Assembly (NCBI GenBank): GCA_017991675.1
Contig: JAGOQB010000003.1
Span: 186,001-250,000, forward strand
Length of the DNA: 64,000 nucleotides
Reading direction: 5' to 3'
From: Phenylobacterium sp.
GTDB taxonomy: Bacteria; Pseudomonadota; Alphaproteobacteria; Caulobacterales; Caulobacteraceae
Shown: positions 9,883 to 18,401 of the stretch, piece by piece
Layout: every line of letters starts with the position of its first letter
Numbering within the stretch: position 1 is the first letter of the stretch
Notes under the pieces: model-generated
Told to the model about the DNA's origin: nothing
The model's database searches: none
The model's input: only the letters and a program-made list of their open reading frames with translations
Translations under genes and position numbers: made by a program

Positions 9883-10581
9883 TCAGCCGAGCCGATACAT
9901 GTTGATTACGACAAGACCGCTGCCGCCGTAGCCTGAGTATCGCTGCAGTACGCCGCCGCCGCCGCCGCCGCCCAAAGCCGCGGTATAAGGCACGCCGGCA
10001 CTTGTCGCCTCACCCCCGTCACCGGGAACCACCCCGCCGAACATGTCGCTGAAGCCGCCGCCGCCGCCGCCGCGCGCCGACCCTGACGCTCCGCCGAACT
10101 CCCCAGCCTCCCCGCCGCCGCCGCCATAGCGATTGAATTGGAAGCCGCTCGCGAACGACCGCGCGGCCAACCCGGAGGTGACCCCACCCCGACCGCCTTG
10201 CGCCGTTCCAAGGAGCACCCCGCTGAGCGAAACGGTCGTGTCGGCGCCGTTAACACCCGGAACGTCTGACCCGGGGTAGCCAACCGAGGTTCCGCCGCGC
10301 CCAATCGTCCACGCCGACACCGCCCGCGCCGGGAAGAGCACGCGGCTATATCCCGCCGAACCGCCGCCGCCGCCGCCTATGCTGGCGCCAGTGACGCTTG
10401 CGCCACCGCCACCAGCGCCAAACGCAAAGACGTCGGCCAGGCAGTCTTCCGGCACGATCAGCGAGCTCGACGACGACGCGATCACCTGCCGGATAAGAAG
10501 CGGCGGCACGGGGGCAGACGCGAGCGGCATGCGCCCCATCGCCGATTGCCCCAGTGCGCCGCCGACAAGGGTCATAGGCAT
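9883..10581 (-). CDS. Glycine-rich tail fibre tip-like protein
   Basis: A 232-residue protein. The middle and end hold long glycine runs (GAGGGGASV, IGGGGGGSAGY, RYGGGGGEAGEFGG, ALGGGGGGGVLQRYSGYGG), closing with SGLVVINMYRLG. This resembles the glycine-rich family of phage fibre adhesins in which polyglycine helices form a receptor-binding tip. The gene's stop is 2 bases before the start of the tail hub gene, and its own start overlaps the preceding gene by 1 base. It probably contributes to host recognition, which is an inference from composition. Confidence 0.65.
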   Translation of the reverse strand: MPMTLVGGALGQSAMGRMPLASAPVPPLLIRQVIASSSSSLIVPEDCLADVFAFGAGGGGASVTGASIGGGGGGSAGYSRVLFPARAVSAWTIGRGGTSVGYPGSDVPGVNGADTTVSLSGVLLGTAQGGRGGVTSGLAARSFASGFQFNRYGGGGGEAGEFGGASGSARGGGGGGFSDMFGGVVPGDGGEATSAGVPYTAALGGGGGGGVLQRYSGYGGSGLVVINMYRLG

Positions 10582-10994
10582 CAGTAGAAACCGCCCTCGC
10601 AGCGGGCCACGACGCCGTTGGCGACGGCCTGGCCGTTGGCGACCGCAAGGCCAACGCCGGCTTCAAGCTCCATCGGCGCTCCAAGCGACAGCCCGAAGTC
10701 CGCCTTGGCGTTGGCGACGGTTGCGCTGGGCGTCGAGGTCGCCATCAGCACGCTGTCGATCAGCGTCAGCGTCCCGCCCACCTTCTTGTACAGCTGGATG
10801 TTGTTCGCCGAGGCGACCGCCGCCCGCGGGATGGCGTAGAGCTTGGTGATCCGCGCGCCGCTGACGTTGTCGGCGGCCAACAGGAGATCAACCGTGGCAG
10901 TCGGGTTGTGAAACGCCGTCTCAGCCGTGGTCATGACTGCGGTCCGCGAGAACGGGGTCTGCGGCAGAACCGCCTTGTTTTGCTGAATGGCCAT
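10581..10994 (-). CDS. Phage tail/virion protein of unknown function
   Basis: A 137-residue, mostly beta-strand-like product: LYAIPRAAVASANNIQLYKKVGGTLTLIDSVLM and LGAPMELEAGVGLAVANGQ. No catalytic motif is visible. Proteins of this length and pattern occur among tail fibre accessory genes, where they form small beta-sandwich domains. It lies between the fibre-like gene at 11006 and the glycine-rich gene, overlapping the latter by 1 base. I cannot name a family with certainty. Confidence 0.6.
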   Translation of the reverse strand: MAIQQNKAVLPQTPFSRTAVMTTAETAFHNPTATVDLLLAADNVSGARITKLYAIPRAAVASANNIQLYKKVGGTLTLIDSVLMATSTPSATVANAKADFGLSLGAPMELEAGVGLAVANGQAVANGVVARCEGGFY

Positions 10995-11005
10995 GAAGTG
11001 CCTCG

Positions 11006-11653
11006 TTAGAAAATGAGCGCCATGACGAGGGCGAAGCCCTCCTGCTCGGCCTGGACGGCCGGATAGTCGCCGATGTCCGCGGTGACCACGGTCTGCCAGC
11101 TGGCGCCCGTCCCATCCGATTTGATGAACTGGCCGACCGTGCCCGGCCCCTGCCCTGGCAGGTCCACGCTGTTGAAGGCCAGCCCGTCGGCATAGCTCTT
11201 GGTGACGGCGTCGGTGCTGTTCACCGGCGTCCCGAGGCCCGTCAGCTTCAAGCCGCCCATATCGGTCGCCTGCACGCGGCGCACGTTAGCGGCGTCGCAG
11301 AACACGCCCACGACTTCGGCGGGCTTGATCGTCGCCGTCGTCCCGCCGCCGGTCGTCACGATGACGTCGCCCGACGCCCCGTTACGGACCGTATAGCCCT
11401 TCTCGACCGCCGGGACGGTGATCGTCCCGCCCGTACCGCTGGTGACATCCAGGACCGCGCTGCGGGCCTCGTCGTCGGTCCCGTTGGCGGTCGTCAGCGT
11501 CTTGGAGCCGGAGAGTGCGAAGGCCACGCGCTTGCTGACCGCGTCCTCCAGCAGCTGGAAGACGCCGCCATTCAGCACGGTCCCCCAGGTGTTCAGGCTG
11601 TCGCCCGGGGCCTGGTAGTTCAGCCGCAGGCGGGTCGAATAGGTCGAAGGCAT
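11006..11653 (-). CDS. Phage tail fibre-like protein
   Basis: A 215-residue protein. The N-terminus RLRLNYQAPGDSLNTWGTVLN is a signature I associate with phage tail fibre or baseplate-attached proteins. A beta-rich body (VTSGTGGTITVPAVEKGYTV) follows, then the motif GLGTPVNSTDAVTKSYAD and the fibre-type repeat PGQGPGTVGQFIKSDGTGASW. It overlaps the 79-residue gene upstream by 1 base and is followed at 11 bases by another small virion gene. A role in receptor binding is likely but inferred. Confidence 0.7.
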   Translation of the reverse strand: MPSTYSTRLRLNYQAPGDSLNTWGTVLNGGVFQLLEDAVSKRVAFALSGSKTLTTANGTDDEARSAVLDVTSGTGGTITVPAVEKGYTVRNGASGDVIVTTGGGTTATIKPAEVVGVFCDAANVRRVQATDMGGLKLTGLGTPVNSTDAVTKSYADGLAFNSVDLPGQGPGTVGQFIKSDGTGASWQTVVTADIGDYPAVQAEQEGFALVMALIF

Positions 11654-11892
11654 CAGATCGGCGCTCCTGTGTCCTGCCTGATCCAGGCAGAGCCGTTCGA
11701 GACGGCCAGAATGTCGAGGTCGGAGACCCGCAGGACGCCGTTCGGCCAGTTGGCCGCCGGCGGCACGTCCGCCCTGGCGCAGGCGAACACCGCGGCCGGC
11801 GCTTGCGGGGTCTGCAGGGCGGCGACGGCGTTGGCGAGGGCCTGGTAGAACGGCCGCGGGTCAGATGTCAGATCGATGGGGGCGATCAGCAT
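11653..11892 (-). CDS. Small phage structural-operon protein
   Basis: A 79-residue protein: a helical first half (DPRPFYQALANAVAALQTPQAPAAVFACARAD) and a C-terminal WPNGVLRVSDLDILAVSNGSAWIRQDTG, a beta unit often seen in phage proteins where a short strand-turn ends in SNGSAW. It overlaps the next gene by 1 base and follows the repeat-rich 614-residue gene at 3 bases. It may be a chaperone or adaptor for the fibre; the function is not established. Confidence 0.6.
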   Translation of the reverse strand: MLIAPIDLTSDPRPFYQALANAVAALQTPQAPAAVFACARADVPPAANWPNGVLRVSDLDILAVSNGSAWIRQDTGAPI

Positions 11893-11895
11893 GGG

Positions 11896-13740
11896 TCAGC
11901 TCCAGATTTCGGAGGTGTCGGCCAGCGGCGTCCAGGTCTCGCCGTTGCCGGATTTCGGGACCCAGGTCTCGCCTTCGCCCGGTTGCGGGCTCCAGGCCTC
12001 ACCCTTGCCGGGCACGGGTTGCCAATACTGCTCGCCGCTGTAGCGCAGCGCCGCCGTGCCGCCGGTGACCGTCAGCGCCGCCGACGCCGGGCTCAGGACG
12101 TGCACCCAGCCCCAGCCAACCGGCCGGCCCGAGAGCGTGAACGCTCCCGGCCCAGCGGTCAGCCGCCGGGTCCAACGGAGGCCGGCGGCCAGCCGCGACC
12201 AGACGAAGCCTTCCGGCGCGGCCCGCAGCTTGCGGCCGATCCGCAATCCCGCGGCTCGGCGGGTCACGGCGAAGGCCGCGGTCGCCGCGGTCAGGGTGCG
12301 CCCAGCGATGGTTCGCGTCAGGCTCGCCGCGACGCCGGTCAGTGTAAAAGCCCCGGCCCCGCTCGCCGCCAGCCGCAGGCCCCGCTTGAGGCCGGCCGCC
12401 CGCCCGGTCAGGCCGTAGCCGCGGGCGTCGGCGCGGACCTTGAACCCGCGGCGCATGGCGTTGTTGAAGCCGGCCAGAGTGAGGCTGCGCGCGGCGATCG
12501 GCAGTTTGCGGGTCGCCCGGGTCGCCGCCACCCTGCCCGTCTGGGTGAAAGCGCCGGTGGCCGCGGTCAGGGTTTGGCCGGCCGTCCCGCCGAGGTCCAG
12601 GGCGATGAAGGCCGATGACGGCAGCAGACCGACCCAATCGCCGACGACGGCCGATTTCAGCGCGATGGTAATTTTGTGCGATCCGGCGGCGTAGGTGCGC
12701 AGGCCGGCGAACGACATCGCCTGACCCCGCGTGTCGTTGGTGTTGAAAGACCTCGTCGTCGCAGACGCGGCGTCATTCGCATCGTCAGCGTCATCCAGCG
12801 CGGATGAGAACAGATTGGCGGTCGATGAGGCGTTGTTGGCGTACCAGCTCCCCAGCAGCAAGTAGGGATTACCAGATACGCTTGGCATGATCGTCAGGGT
12901 CTCGGTGGGCGTCGCCCCGCTCTCAACCCAAAAAATGCCAGACTGCCACGCCGCATAGCTGGCGTCGAAATCAGCCAGCTTGAGGATCAACAGGCGATTT
13001 TGAGCGAATCCGACTTCGTTCGCGGCCTGATTGCTTCGACCCTGCCACGCAACGGTTCGGCCAACGCCGCCGGTAGCCTCGGTATAGACCCGCTGCTTGT
13101 TGAGCGGGACGAGGTTTTTCACCCCGGCCCCGACCTCGGCAGGGCCGGCCATCGCAACGTCAGTATTGGCCTCGCCGGTCCCGTCCCAGACGAACTTTCC
13201 ATACACCGACGTGGTGGTGGCGTAGTTGTCCGTCATCGAGTGGGCGAGGACGAGATAGTCGCCGGCCGCGGGCGTGAACGACGTCGAGAGCACGTCGGCC
13301 CAGTTGGTCGTGCCGCCCGCGGTGACCGCCTGCCTGGCGGTGCTCTCGGCGTAGACGTCGCCTCCCCCCATCCGCAGCACAGTCAGGCGGCGGTTGCGGC
13401 AGACGATGCTGTTGCCGTTGGTCTCGGCCTTGACCTCAAGGGCGATGGCCAGCACAGCGCCGGTCCCGGCGACCTTGAAGAACCCGGCGTAGGCTCCCCA
13501 CTCTGAGGTCGAGCGGTTCTCGACGTTGAATGAGGCGACCGCCGTCCCGGCCACCGTCACCTGGGCCTGGGCGTCGGCGGTGGTGTTGCTCTGGTTGGTG
13601 AGCTCGAGGTTCCAGAAGACGATGTAGTCAGCGCCGTTCGCCAGCGTCGGCGACAGCGTGCACGCCGACCCCCATGTGACGTTCGACGTGAACGTGGTCT
13701 CGCTGAGGACCTCGGCGGCGTAGTGCTCGCGCGCAGCCAT
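11896..13740 (-). CDS. Repeat-bearing virion / tail fibre protein
   Basis: A 614-residue product. Residues 1-390 are beta-rich and threonine/serine-rich, with two related halves (TANGADYIVFWNLELTN and TPAAGDYLVLAHSMTD), suggesting a duplicated jelly-roll-like domain. Residues 390-570 contain about six imperfect repeats of roughly 28 residues built on LTAATGAFTxTGRxAxLxR (for example LRLAASGAGAFTLTGVAA and LTAGPGAFTLSGRPVGW). The last 45 residues hold three copies of a GxGExWxP unit (GKGEAWSPQPGEGETWVP). The layout suggests a fibre with a repeat stalk and a short tryptophan-rich tip. Partner and receptor are unknown. Confidence 0.68.
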   Translation of the reverse strand: MAAREHYAAEVLSETTFTSNVTWGSACTLSPTLANGADYIVFWNLELTNQSNTTADAQAQVTVAGTAVASFNVENRSTSEWGAYAGFFKVAGTGAVLAIALEVKAETNGNSIVCRNRRLTVLRMGGGDVYAESTARQAVTAGGTTNWADVLSTSFTPAAGDYLVLAHSMTDNYATTTSVYGKFVWDGTGEANTDVAMAGPAEVGAGVKNLVPLNKQRVYTEATGGVGRTVAWQGRSNQAANEVGFAQNRLLILKLADFDASYAAWQSGIFWVESGATPTETLTIMPSVSGNPYLLLGSWYANNASSTANLFSSALDDADDANDAASATTRSFNTNDTRGQAMSFAGLRTYAAGSHKITIALKSAVVGDWVGLLPSSAFIALDLGGTAGQTLTAATGAFTQTGRVAATRATRKLPIAARSLTLAGFNNAMRRGFKVRADARGYGLTGRAAGLKRGLRLAASGAGAFTLTGVAASLTRTIAGRTLTAATAAFAVTRRAAGLRIGRKLRAAPEGFVWSRLAAGLRWTRRLTAGPGAFTLSGRPVGWGWVHVLSPASAALTVTGGTAALRYSGEQYWQPVPGKGEAWSPQPGEGETWVPKSGNGETWTPLADTSEIWS

Positions 13741-13744
13741 GGCC

Positions 13745-14170
13745 CTAGGCCAGGGTCAGGACGCCGTTGGTCGCGTCGAAGTCCACCGTCAGCGTCTCGG
13801 TGTCGGCCAGCGTGATCGAGGTGCCGTAGTCATACCAGCCGATCAACGGGTCAGCCGGCGAGATCGGGGTGTCGTTGTAGAGCACCGCGTAGCGGAATGG
13901 GCCGACCGCGCCGCCGGCCGCGGTAAACACCACATCGGTCAGGGTCAGCTTGTAGGTCCCGGCGCTCTCGGCCGACCCGGCCTGCGTCGCCTGGGTCCCG
14001 CCGGCCGCATAGCCGTTGCCCGCCGAGATTTCGGTCAGGTCGGCCTTCACGGCGTTGGTCGCCAGCGGCGTCGTGTTGGTCAGCAGCACCTTGAGGGTGT
14101 CGCTCTCGAGGTTGTGGACCTTCTCGGCCAGATGCTCGACGAACTTGTTGAATTTGTTAAAGGCGGCCAT
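13745..14170 (-). CDS. Phage virion protein, possible head decoration or tail protein
   Basis: A 141-residue protein: a helical start (FNKFNKFVEHLAEKVHNLESDTLKVLLTNTTP) then a beta-rich body (YAAGGTQATQAG, YKLTLTDVVFTAAGG, YAVLYNDTPISPADPLIGWYDYG). I recall this pattern from small phage structural proteins that often sit after the connector gene. It is 9 bases after the connector and 4 bases before the repeat-bearing gene. The exact virion position is unknown. Confidence 0.65.
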   Translation of the reverse strand: MAAFNKFNKFVEHLAEKVHNLESDTLKVLLTNTTPLATNAVKADLTEISAGNGYAAGGTQATQAGSAESAGTYKLTLTDVVFTAAGGAVGPFRYAVLYNDTPISPADPLIGWYDYGTSITLADTETLTVDFDATNGVLTLA

Positions 14171-14179
14171 GGGTCCTCG

Positions 14180-14812
14180 CTAGTCGATCAGGGTTGCCTG
14201 GGCGGTCGGATCATGCAGTTCGCGGTCGGTGCGCAGCGGACCGACCGGGGTGCGCCGCCCCTGCCGGAGCTCCTCCAGCGCCGTGCGATACTTCGTCTCG
14301 AACATCGCGGTCAGGGTCGCATCGCGCAGGAACGGCGCCGCTTCCTTGAGGCTCCCGAACAGGTAGAGATCGGGATGGGCGACCAGCAGCCAGTTGGTCG
14401 GCCGCGCATCGCCTAGGGCGGGTATCCGCACGTAGTAGGTCAGCGTCGCCGTGTACTCGCGGTCCGGCGCCGGGTGGTATCGAAGCTCAGCGCCGACCAG
14501 GCTCCAGAAGCGGGGCCGACCGACCGCCACCCCGGCGGCGTCCAGCAGTTCCAAGGGCGCCGGCGTCAACGGCCAGCGCTCGCCGCCGTTGCTCAGGATG
14601 AGACTGCGCACCTCCAGCAGGTCGCTCGGCGCCGCCGACAGCGGATCGCTGACGATCGCGCTCGCCCGCCGGGTCATTTCGCGCTCTCTCAGCGCTCGGT
14701 CGATCTGGCTTTCCGCCAACCGAACGAAGTCCGGAATGCGGGGCGCCAGGTCGGCGCGTTCGAGCCAGTCGGCGATCGCCGACTTCAGCTCGTCATAGGT
14801 CGATAGGGTCAT
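14180..14812 (-). CDS. Head-tail connector / phage adaptor protein
   Basis: A 210-residue protein beginning TLSTYDELKSAIADWLERADLAPRIPDFVRLAE, with a central YHPAPDREYTATLTYYVRIP and a C-terminal LTAMFETKYRTALEEL. This matches the small adaptor family found directly after the coat gene in many short-tailed phages of alphaproteobacteria, comparable in position to T7 gp11 or P22 gp4. It would sit below the portal ring and join the tail hub. It is 75 bases after the coat gene on the same strand. Confidence 0.75.
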   Translation of the reverse strand: MTLSTYDELKSAIADWLERADLAPRIPDFVRLAESQIDRALREREMTRRASAIVSDPLSAAPSDLLEVRSLILSNGGERWPLTPAPLELLDAAGVAVGRPRFWSLVGAELRYHPAPDREYTATLTYYVRIPALGDARPTNWLLVAHPDLYLFGSLKEAAPFLRDATLTAMFETKYRTALEELRQGRRTPVGPLRTDRELHDPTAQATLID

Positions 14813-14887
14813 GTCGGATGTGCTCGCGCTCGCCGCTCGGCCAGGCCTCGACGGACGGGCGAACGCCCGCCGAGGCGCAAGCGCGGG

Positions 14888-16072
14888 CTAGGTCGGCAGG
14901 CGGTTGGCCAGACGGCAGGCCAATTGCGGGCGCAGCGCCTTGTAGCCGTAGAGCACGTCCAGGCGGCAGGGGAACTTGTCGCTGTTGATGTCGTACTGAC
15001 GCACGATCCGCATCGAGACGCCGTCGAACACCTCGCGCGCTGCGAAATCCACGCCGCGCGGCATCACCATGTCAGCCGACGCGAAGGCGAAGGCGCTCTT
15101 GTGATAGGCCATCGAAATGCCATGCGGAGTCGACGCGGCGCCGGCGATGGTCACCGGCGCATTGTCGGCGGGCGCATTGCTGACATTCTGCCCTGCGCCG
15201 CTGGTCACGATCGCCGGCGAGATGCTCCACGAGGTGGCGCTCGCCGCCGGGCCGACCACGAACTGCTGCAGGATGCCGGTCGTGGCCTTGGTCTCCGGAT
15301 GCACCCGGAACACGCCCTGGATCGTGAAGATGTCGCCCTCGATCGGCGCGGTCGTGCCGGTGTCGACTGTCAGGGTCGCGCCGGTCTGGTTGGCGCCGTT
15401 GACCAGATATCCGGTGGCGACCGCCGCGCCGCGGACGTGCGACGGCCAGAGGGTGTTCTCCATGAAGTCGAAGCCGGCGGTGCGGCCCATGAAGCCTTCG
15501 CGGTGCTGGCGCGAAATGGTCGCCCGATCGTTGAACAGCCCCTTCAAGGCGTCGACCAGGTCGACATTGTCCTGGGTGTTGAGGTTGCAGGTGCGGCCGG
15601 CCAGCGGCGCCAGGTTGTCGACCAGGATCTTGCGACCCTGCAGGACCTTGGCGAAGGTCGCCGGCGCGCCCTGGTTGTCCACCTGGTTCCAGACCTTGCG
15701 GTACATGTTCATGGCGTCGGCCTCGATGGTCGCCGCCAGAACCGACATCGCCGGCTCCAGAATCCGCTCGGAAAAATCGTCCAGCGACAGGGTGAGATCG
15801 ACCGAGGTGAAGTTCAGGTCGACGCCCTTCTGATTGTCGACCTTCAGATCGACGCTGGTCTCGGCGGTGTCCTGAGCCGCCAGGTTCGCGCCGCTGCGGA
15901 CCGTGTACTGGTTCGGCAGGCGCACCTTCAAGGTGTCGCCAATCTTGGCGCCCTGGCGCGAAAAGCTGTCGTCGTACTCGCGGGTGATCGAGCCGACGAA
16001 GTTCAGCTTCTGGTGCAGCACCCGCAGCGCTTCACGGGTCACCGAGGTGGGGGAAAGCAGCGTATTGGCCAT
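14888..16072 (-). CDS. Major capsid (coat) protein, P22 gp5-like
   Basis: A 394-residue protein starting MANTLLSPTSVTREALRVLH, then FVGSITREYDDSFSRQGAKIGDTLKVRLP, the recognisable opening of the P22-coat family (HK97 fold). Later landmarks are LSLDDFSERILEPA, ATISRQHREGFMGRTAGFDF and an inserted beta domain around residues 220-300. The ATG at 16072 has an SD-like AAAAGGAC before it and is preferred to an in-frame codon 7 residues upstream. It lies after scaffold and toxin-like genes and before the connector, the standard late order apart from the insertion. Confidence 0.88.
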   Translation of the reverse strand: MANTLLSPTSVTREALRVLHQKLNFVGSITREYDDSFSRQGAKIGDTLKVRLPNQYTVRSGANLAAQDTAETSVDLKVDNQKGVDLNFTSVDLTLSLDDFSERILEPAMSVLAATIEADAMNMYRKVWNQVDNQGAPATFAKVLQGRKILVDNLAPLAGRTCNLNTQDNVDLVDALKGLFNDRATISRQHREGFMGRTAGFDFMENTLWPSHVRGAAVATGYLVNGANQTGATLTVDTGTTAPIEGDIFTIQGVFRVHPETKATTGILQQFVVGPAASATSWSISPAIVTSGAGQNVSNAPADNAPVTIAGAASTPHGISMAYHKSAFAFASADMVMPRGVDFAAREVFDGVSMRIVRQYDINSDKFPCRLDVLYGYKALRPQLACRLANRLPT

Positions 16073-16207
16073 ACTGTCCTTTTCGATAGGCACGCCGAAT
16101 GGCGGGACGACCCAGCGGCCGCCCCGTGAACATCGGCAGGTTTTTCAGAAAGGCGCCGTGCAATGGCGCCCGGCGCTGGTCACGGCGCCCTCAGACGCCG
16201 CCGCGGT

Positions 16208-16879
16208 CTAGACGTCCCGGCGCTTGCCGGGCCTGAACCAATCGATCAGCCCGGCCCAGAAGCCGAGCCGCGGCGCGCCCGGCCGGCGATAGCCTGAATA
16301 AGGATTGGGATCGCGTTCGTAGATATACTGCAGCATCTCGGCCAGCGGCCGATCCGCCAGTCCCGCCGGCGCATCGCTGCGCGACAGGTATTGCTTCACG
16401 ATCGAGGTCAGCCGGGCCAGGTGCGTCGGCTCGGCCTCGGCCGGTTCAATGCGAACGGAGTAGGTGTCCCACAGCGCCTCCATCTTCAGAAGCCGCCCTT
16501 CGCTGTCGTAGAGCTGGAACGCCGGATCCTTGACGTCATAAGGCTCATGTCCTCGTTCCGCCCACTCGACAGAATGGTAGACGGCGAGGTCGCCTGGAAT
16601 GGTCGGATCCGGACAGTCGTTGCAGATAATCGGCGGTTTCATCAACGTCGCCGAAACTGGCCGAGGAGCGGTCGCCCGCCAGGAATCGAGGGGCGTCCCC
16701 CATTCCCTACTGCAGGCTTCCTTGGCCGATTGAACGGCTTCGAACCAGAAGTCTTTAGCCGACCTCGTCGATGCATCGAACAAGTACAGCCACGCGCCGG
16801 TTCGATCGCCTACGCTCTCGATAGACAGCAACTTCCACGGGCCGTTGGGAACCGCGTCGCTTTCTTCCACTGCACGCAT
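16208..16879 (-). CDS. Putative immunity or cargo partner protein
   Basis: A 223-residue soluble, acidic protein starting MRAVEESDAVPNGPWKLLSIESV. It has several Trp/Tyr-rich stretches (GAWLYLFDASTRSAKDFWFEAV, PGDLAVYHSVEWAERGHEPYDV) and a basic C-terminus (FRPGKRRDV). I do not recognise a catalytic motif. It directly follows a small toxin-like gene (16953-17387) and precedes the coat gene; a soluble protein after a toxin in the same operon is commonly its immunity protein. An in-frame TTG 7 codons upstream is a less likely start. Confidence 0.55.
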   Translation of the reverse strand: MRAVEESDAVPNGPWKLLSIESVGDRTGAWLYLFDASTRSAKDFWFEAVQSAKEACSREWGTPLDSWRATAPRPVSATLMKPPIICNDCPDPTIPGDLAVYHSVEWAERGHEPYDVKDPAFQLYDSEGRLLKMEALWDTYSVRIEPAEAEPTHLARLTSIVKQYLSRSDAPAGLADRPLAEMLQYIYERDPNPYSGYRRPGAPRLGFWAGLIDWFRPGKRRDV

Positions 16880-16952
16880 TCTGCTCTCGCCCCTGCTCAA
16901 CCAACGGTGAATACCACCTTAGATCGCCCCCACCCAAGAACAAATGAGGAAC

Positions 16953-17387
16953 TCAGAACCGATCCCAGAAGCTCTTGTCGTTGGACTTCTCCTCCCAAGG
17001 TCGATGGCGGCCGAGCCCCTGGCCTTCCTTCCCGACGCCATTCACCAGCGGGTCTCGTCGATGATAGTGGGGATAGCGCCTGATCGGATCACCCGTTCGG
17101 TTGCCGAACGGCGCAATCCGGAAGTTGGGACCGAAGTCCCACTCCCCGCCCCTAGCGATAAACCGGGCCGCGTTTACCGCTGCGGCGGTCGCGAGCGGCA
17201 CGCCTTGCGCCGCGCCGACCGCCGCCGCCGGAGCCAGCGCCGGAATCGCCATCCAGGCGTTCTGGCGCGACACGCGCCGCCGTTCGTTGTCAAAGGCCCG
17301 CTGCTCAGGCGTCAGATAATCGCCCTTACGCGGCGCTTGGGCCAAGGCGGCCTGGTCCTTAAGGGGCAGAATCCCTGCCCCCGCCAT
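16953..17387 (-). CDS. Toxin-like protein with Rhs-CT-type C-terminus
   Basis: A 144-residue protein. Residues 1-80 are Ala/Gln-rich with a hydrophobic stretch (NAWMAIPALAPAAAVGAAQGV), and residues 85-144 are a compact basic domain: WDFGPNFRIAPFGNRTG, YPHYHRRDPL, then GLGRHRPWEE and DKSFWDRF at the end. From memory this terminal module (PHYHRR ... GRHRPWE ... SFWDRF) resembles toxin domains found at the C-terminus of Rhs-type polymorphic toxins, often assumed to be nucleases; the His/Arg clusters suit that. The ATG overlaps the scaffold TGA by one base, so it is translated with capsid proteins. No inactivation is seen. Confidence 0.62.
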   Translation of the reverse strand: MAGAGILPLKDQAALAQAPRKGDYLTPEQRAFDNERRRVSRQNAWMAIPALAPAAAVGAAQGVPLATAAAVNAARFIARGGEWDFGPNFRIAPFGNRTGDPIRRYPHYHRRDPLVNGVGKEGQGLGRHRPWEEKSNDKSFWDRF

Positions 17388-18193
17388 CAGCGCGCCCGCA
17401 GCGCCTGATCGTTGCGCCGCTGCATCCACTCGCGGGTGCCCAACTCGTCGCGCACGCCGCCGCGAGAGGCGCCGGCGCCGCTGACCTGAACCGCCGGGCG
17501 GACCGCCTGCAGCTGTTCGGTCTGACGCGTGGTCTCACGCTGTTTGGCGGCCTCGTCGCCCAGCTGCGCCCGATGCAGGATCTTCCAGAGCCGCGGGTCG
17601 GCCACCTCGCGCAGCTCGTCGAGGGTCACCCCGAACGCAGCCGCATACTCGACCAGCTTGGTCGCCACTTCCGGCGACCAGCCGTCAATTTCGGCGGCCA
17701 GGACCTGGCCGGTCTGCATCATCTGCTCGGCCATTTCGCGCTCGGCCTGCTGGAGGGCGCGGTGTTCGTTCTGGGTCAGCGACCAGGCGAAACGCTCACG
17801 CGCCTCGGCCAGCCGCTGGTACTGCGCCCAGAGGACCTGGGCGGTCTGCGGGTCCTCCTCGCCGAGCGCGTCCCAATCGACGCCCTCCAGGTCCTCGAGC
17901 TGGCTGTCGATCGCCGCCAGATTGGCGCGGTCGGCCAGCGTGGCCTGCATAAGCTCGGCCTGCAGGGCCAGGCCCTGGCGGTCGCGGTCCACGCCTCGCC
18001 GGCCCTCCGTCAGCTCCTGCAGTTTTTGCGCATAGTCGGCGTTGGCCATGAAGGCGCCCGAGAGCGCGCGCGGGATGCGATAGAACTGTCCCTCGTGCTC
18101 GACCTCCTCGGTCTCGTCTCGAAGTTCCGGCGCCTCGCCCGCCATCTGGGCATGCGAAAGCCCGCCGAAGATCGACGCGTCGTCTGTCTGCAT
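17387..18193 (-). CDS. Capsid scaffolding-like protein
   Basis: A 268-residue acidic, Gln- and Leu-rich helical protein. It opens MQTDDASIFGGLSHAQMAGEAPELRDETEEV, carries long coiled-coil stretches (LQELTEGRRGVDRDRQGLALQAEL and LTQNEHRALQQAEREMAEQM), and ends in a more basic region. Position between portal and coat and this composition fit a P22-type scaffold, which nucleates procapsid assembly and is released on maturation. It is the first gene after promoter block P3 (18318-18372). Its stop overlaps the start of the toxin-like gene, TGATG. Confidence 0.72.
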   Translation of the reverse strand: MQTDDASIFGGLSHAQMAGEAPELRDETEEVEHEGQFYRIPRALSGAFMANADYAQKLQELTEGRRGVDRDRQGLALQAELMQATLADRANLAAIDSQLEDLEGVDWDALGEEDPQTAQVLWAQYQRLAEARERFAWSLTQNEHRALQQAEREMAEQMMQTGQVLAAEIDGWSPEVATKLVEYAAAFGVTLDELREVADPRLWKILHRAQLGDEAAKQRETTRQTEQLQAVRPAVQVSGAGASRGGVRDELGTREWMQRRNDQALRAR

Positions 18194-18317
18194 ATTGTCC
18201 TCGAAATGCCGCCTCGCCGCGCGAGGTCGTTGTCGCGCGGGCCGTCCCGCGCCAGGTCGCCGCGCCTTCAGCGAAGCGAGTGAAAAGGCGGGCAGCGCGA
18301 GGTCTGCGCACCTCTCC

Positions 18318-18372
18318 CCGATATCAAGACCTTCTCAAAAATGCGGAGAAAAGTCAAGAACAAAACGAGACC
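18318..18372 (-). promoter_or_regulatory. Late promoter-like block P3 with near-LexA box
   Basis: Read on the minus strand, GGTC-TCGTTTT-GTTC (18372-18358) is a GTTC-N7-GTTC LexA box with one mismatch. TTGACT (-35-like, 18357-18352) follows immediately, and 26 bases on comes GATATCGG. The same arrangement occurs at 23311-23365 and 32320-32373. It lies 125 bases upstream of the scaffold gene and should drive scaffold, coat and tail genes. Confidence 0.62.
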
Positions 18373-18401
18373 GCGTGGCGCAGAGTTGGCGCGGCCGTTT
18401 C

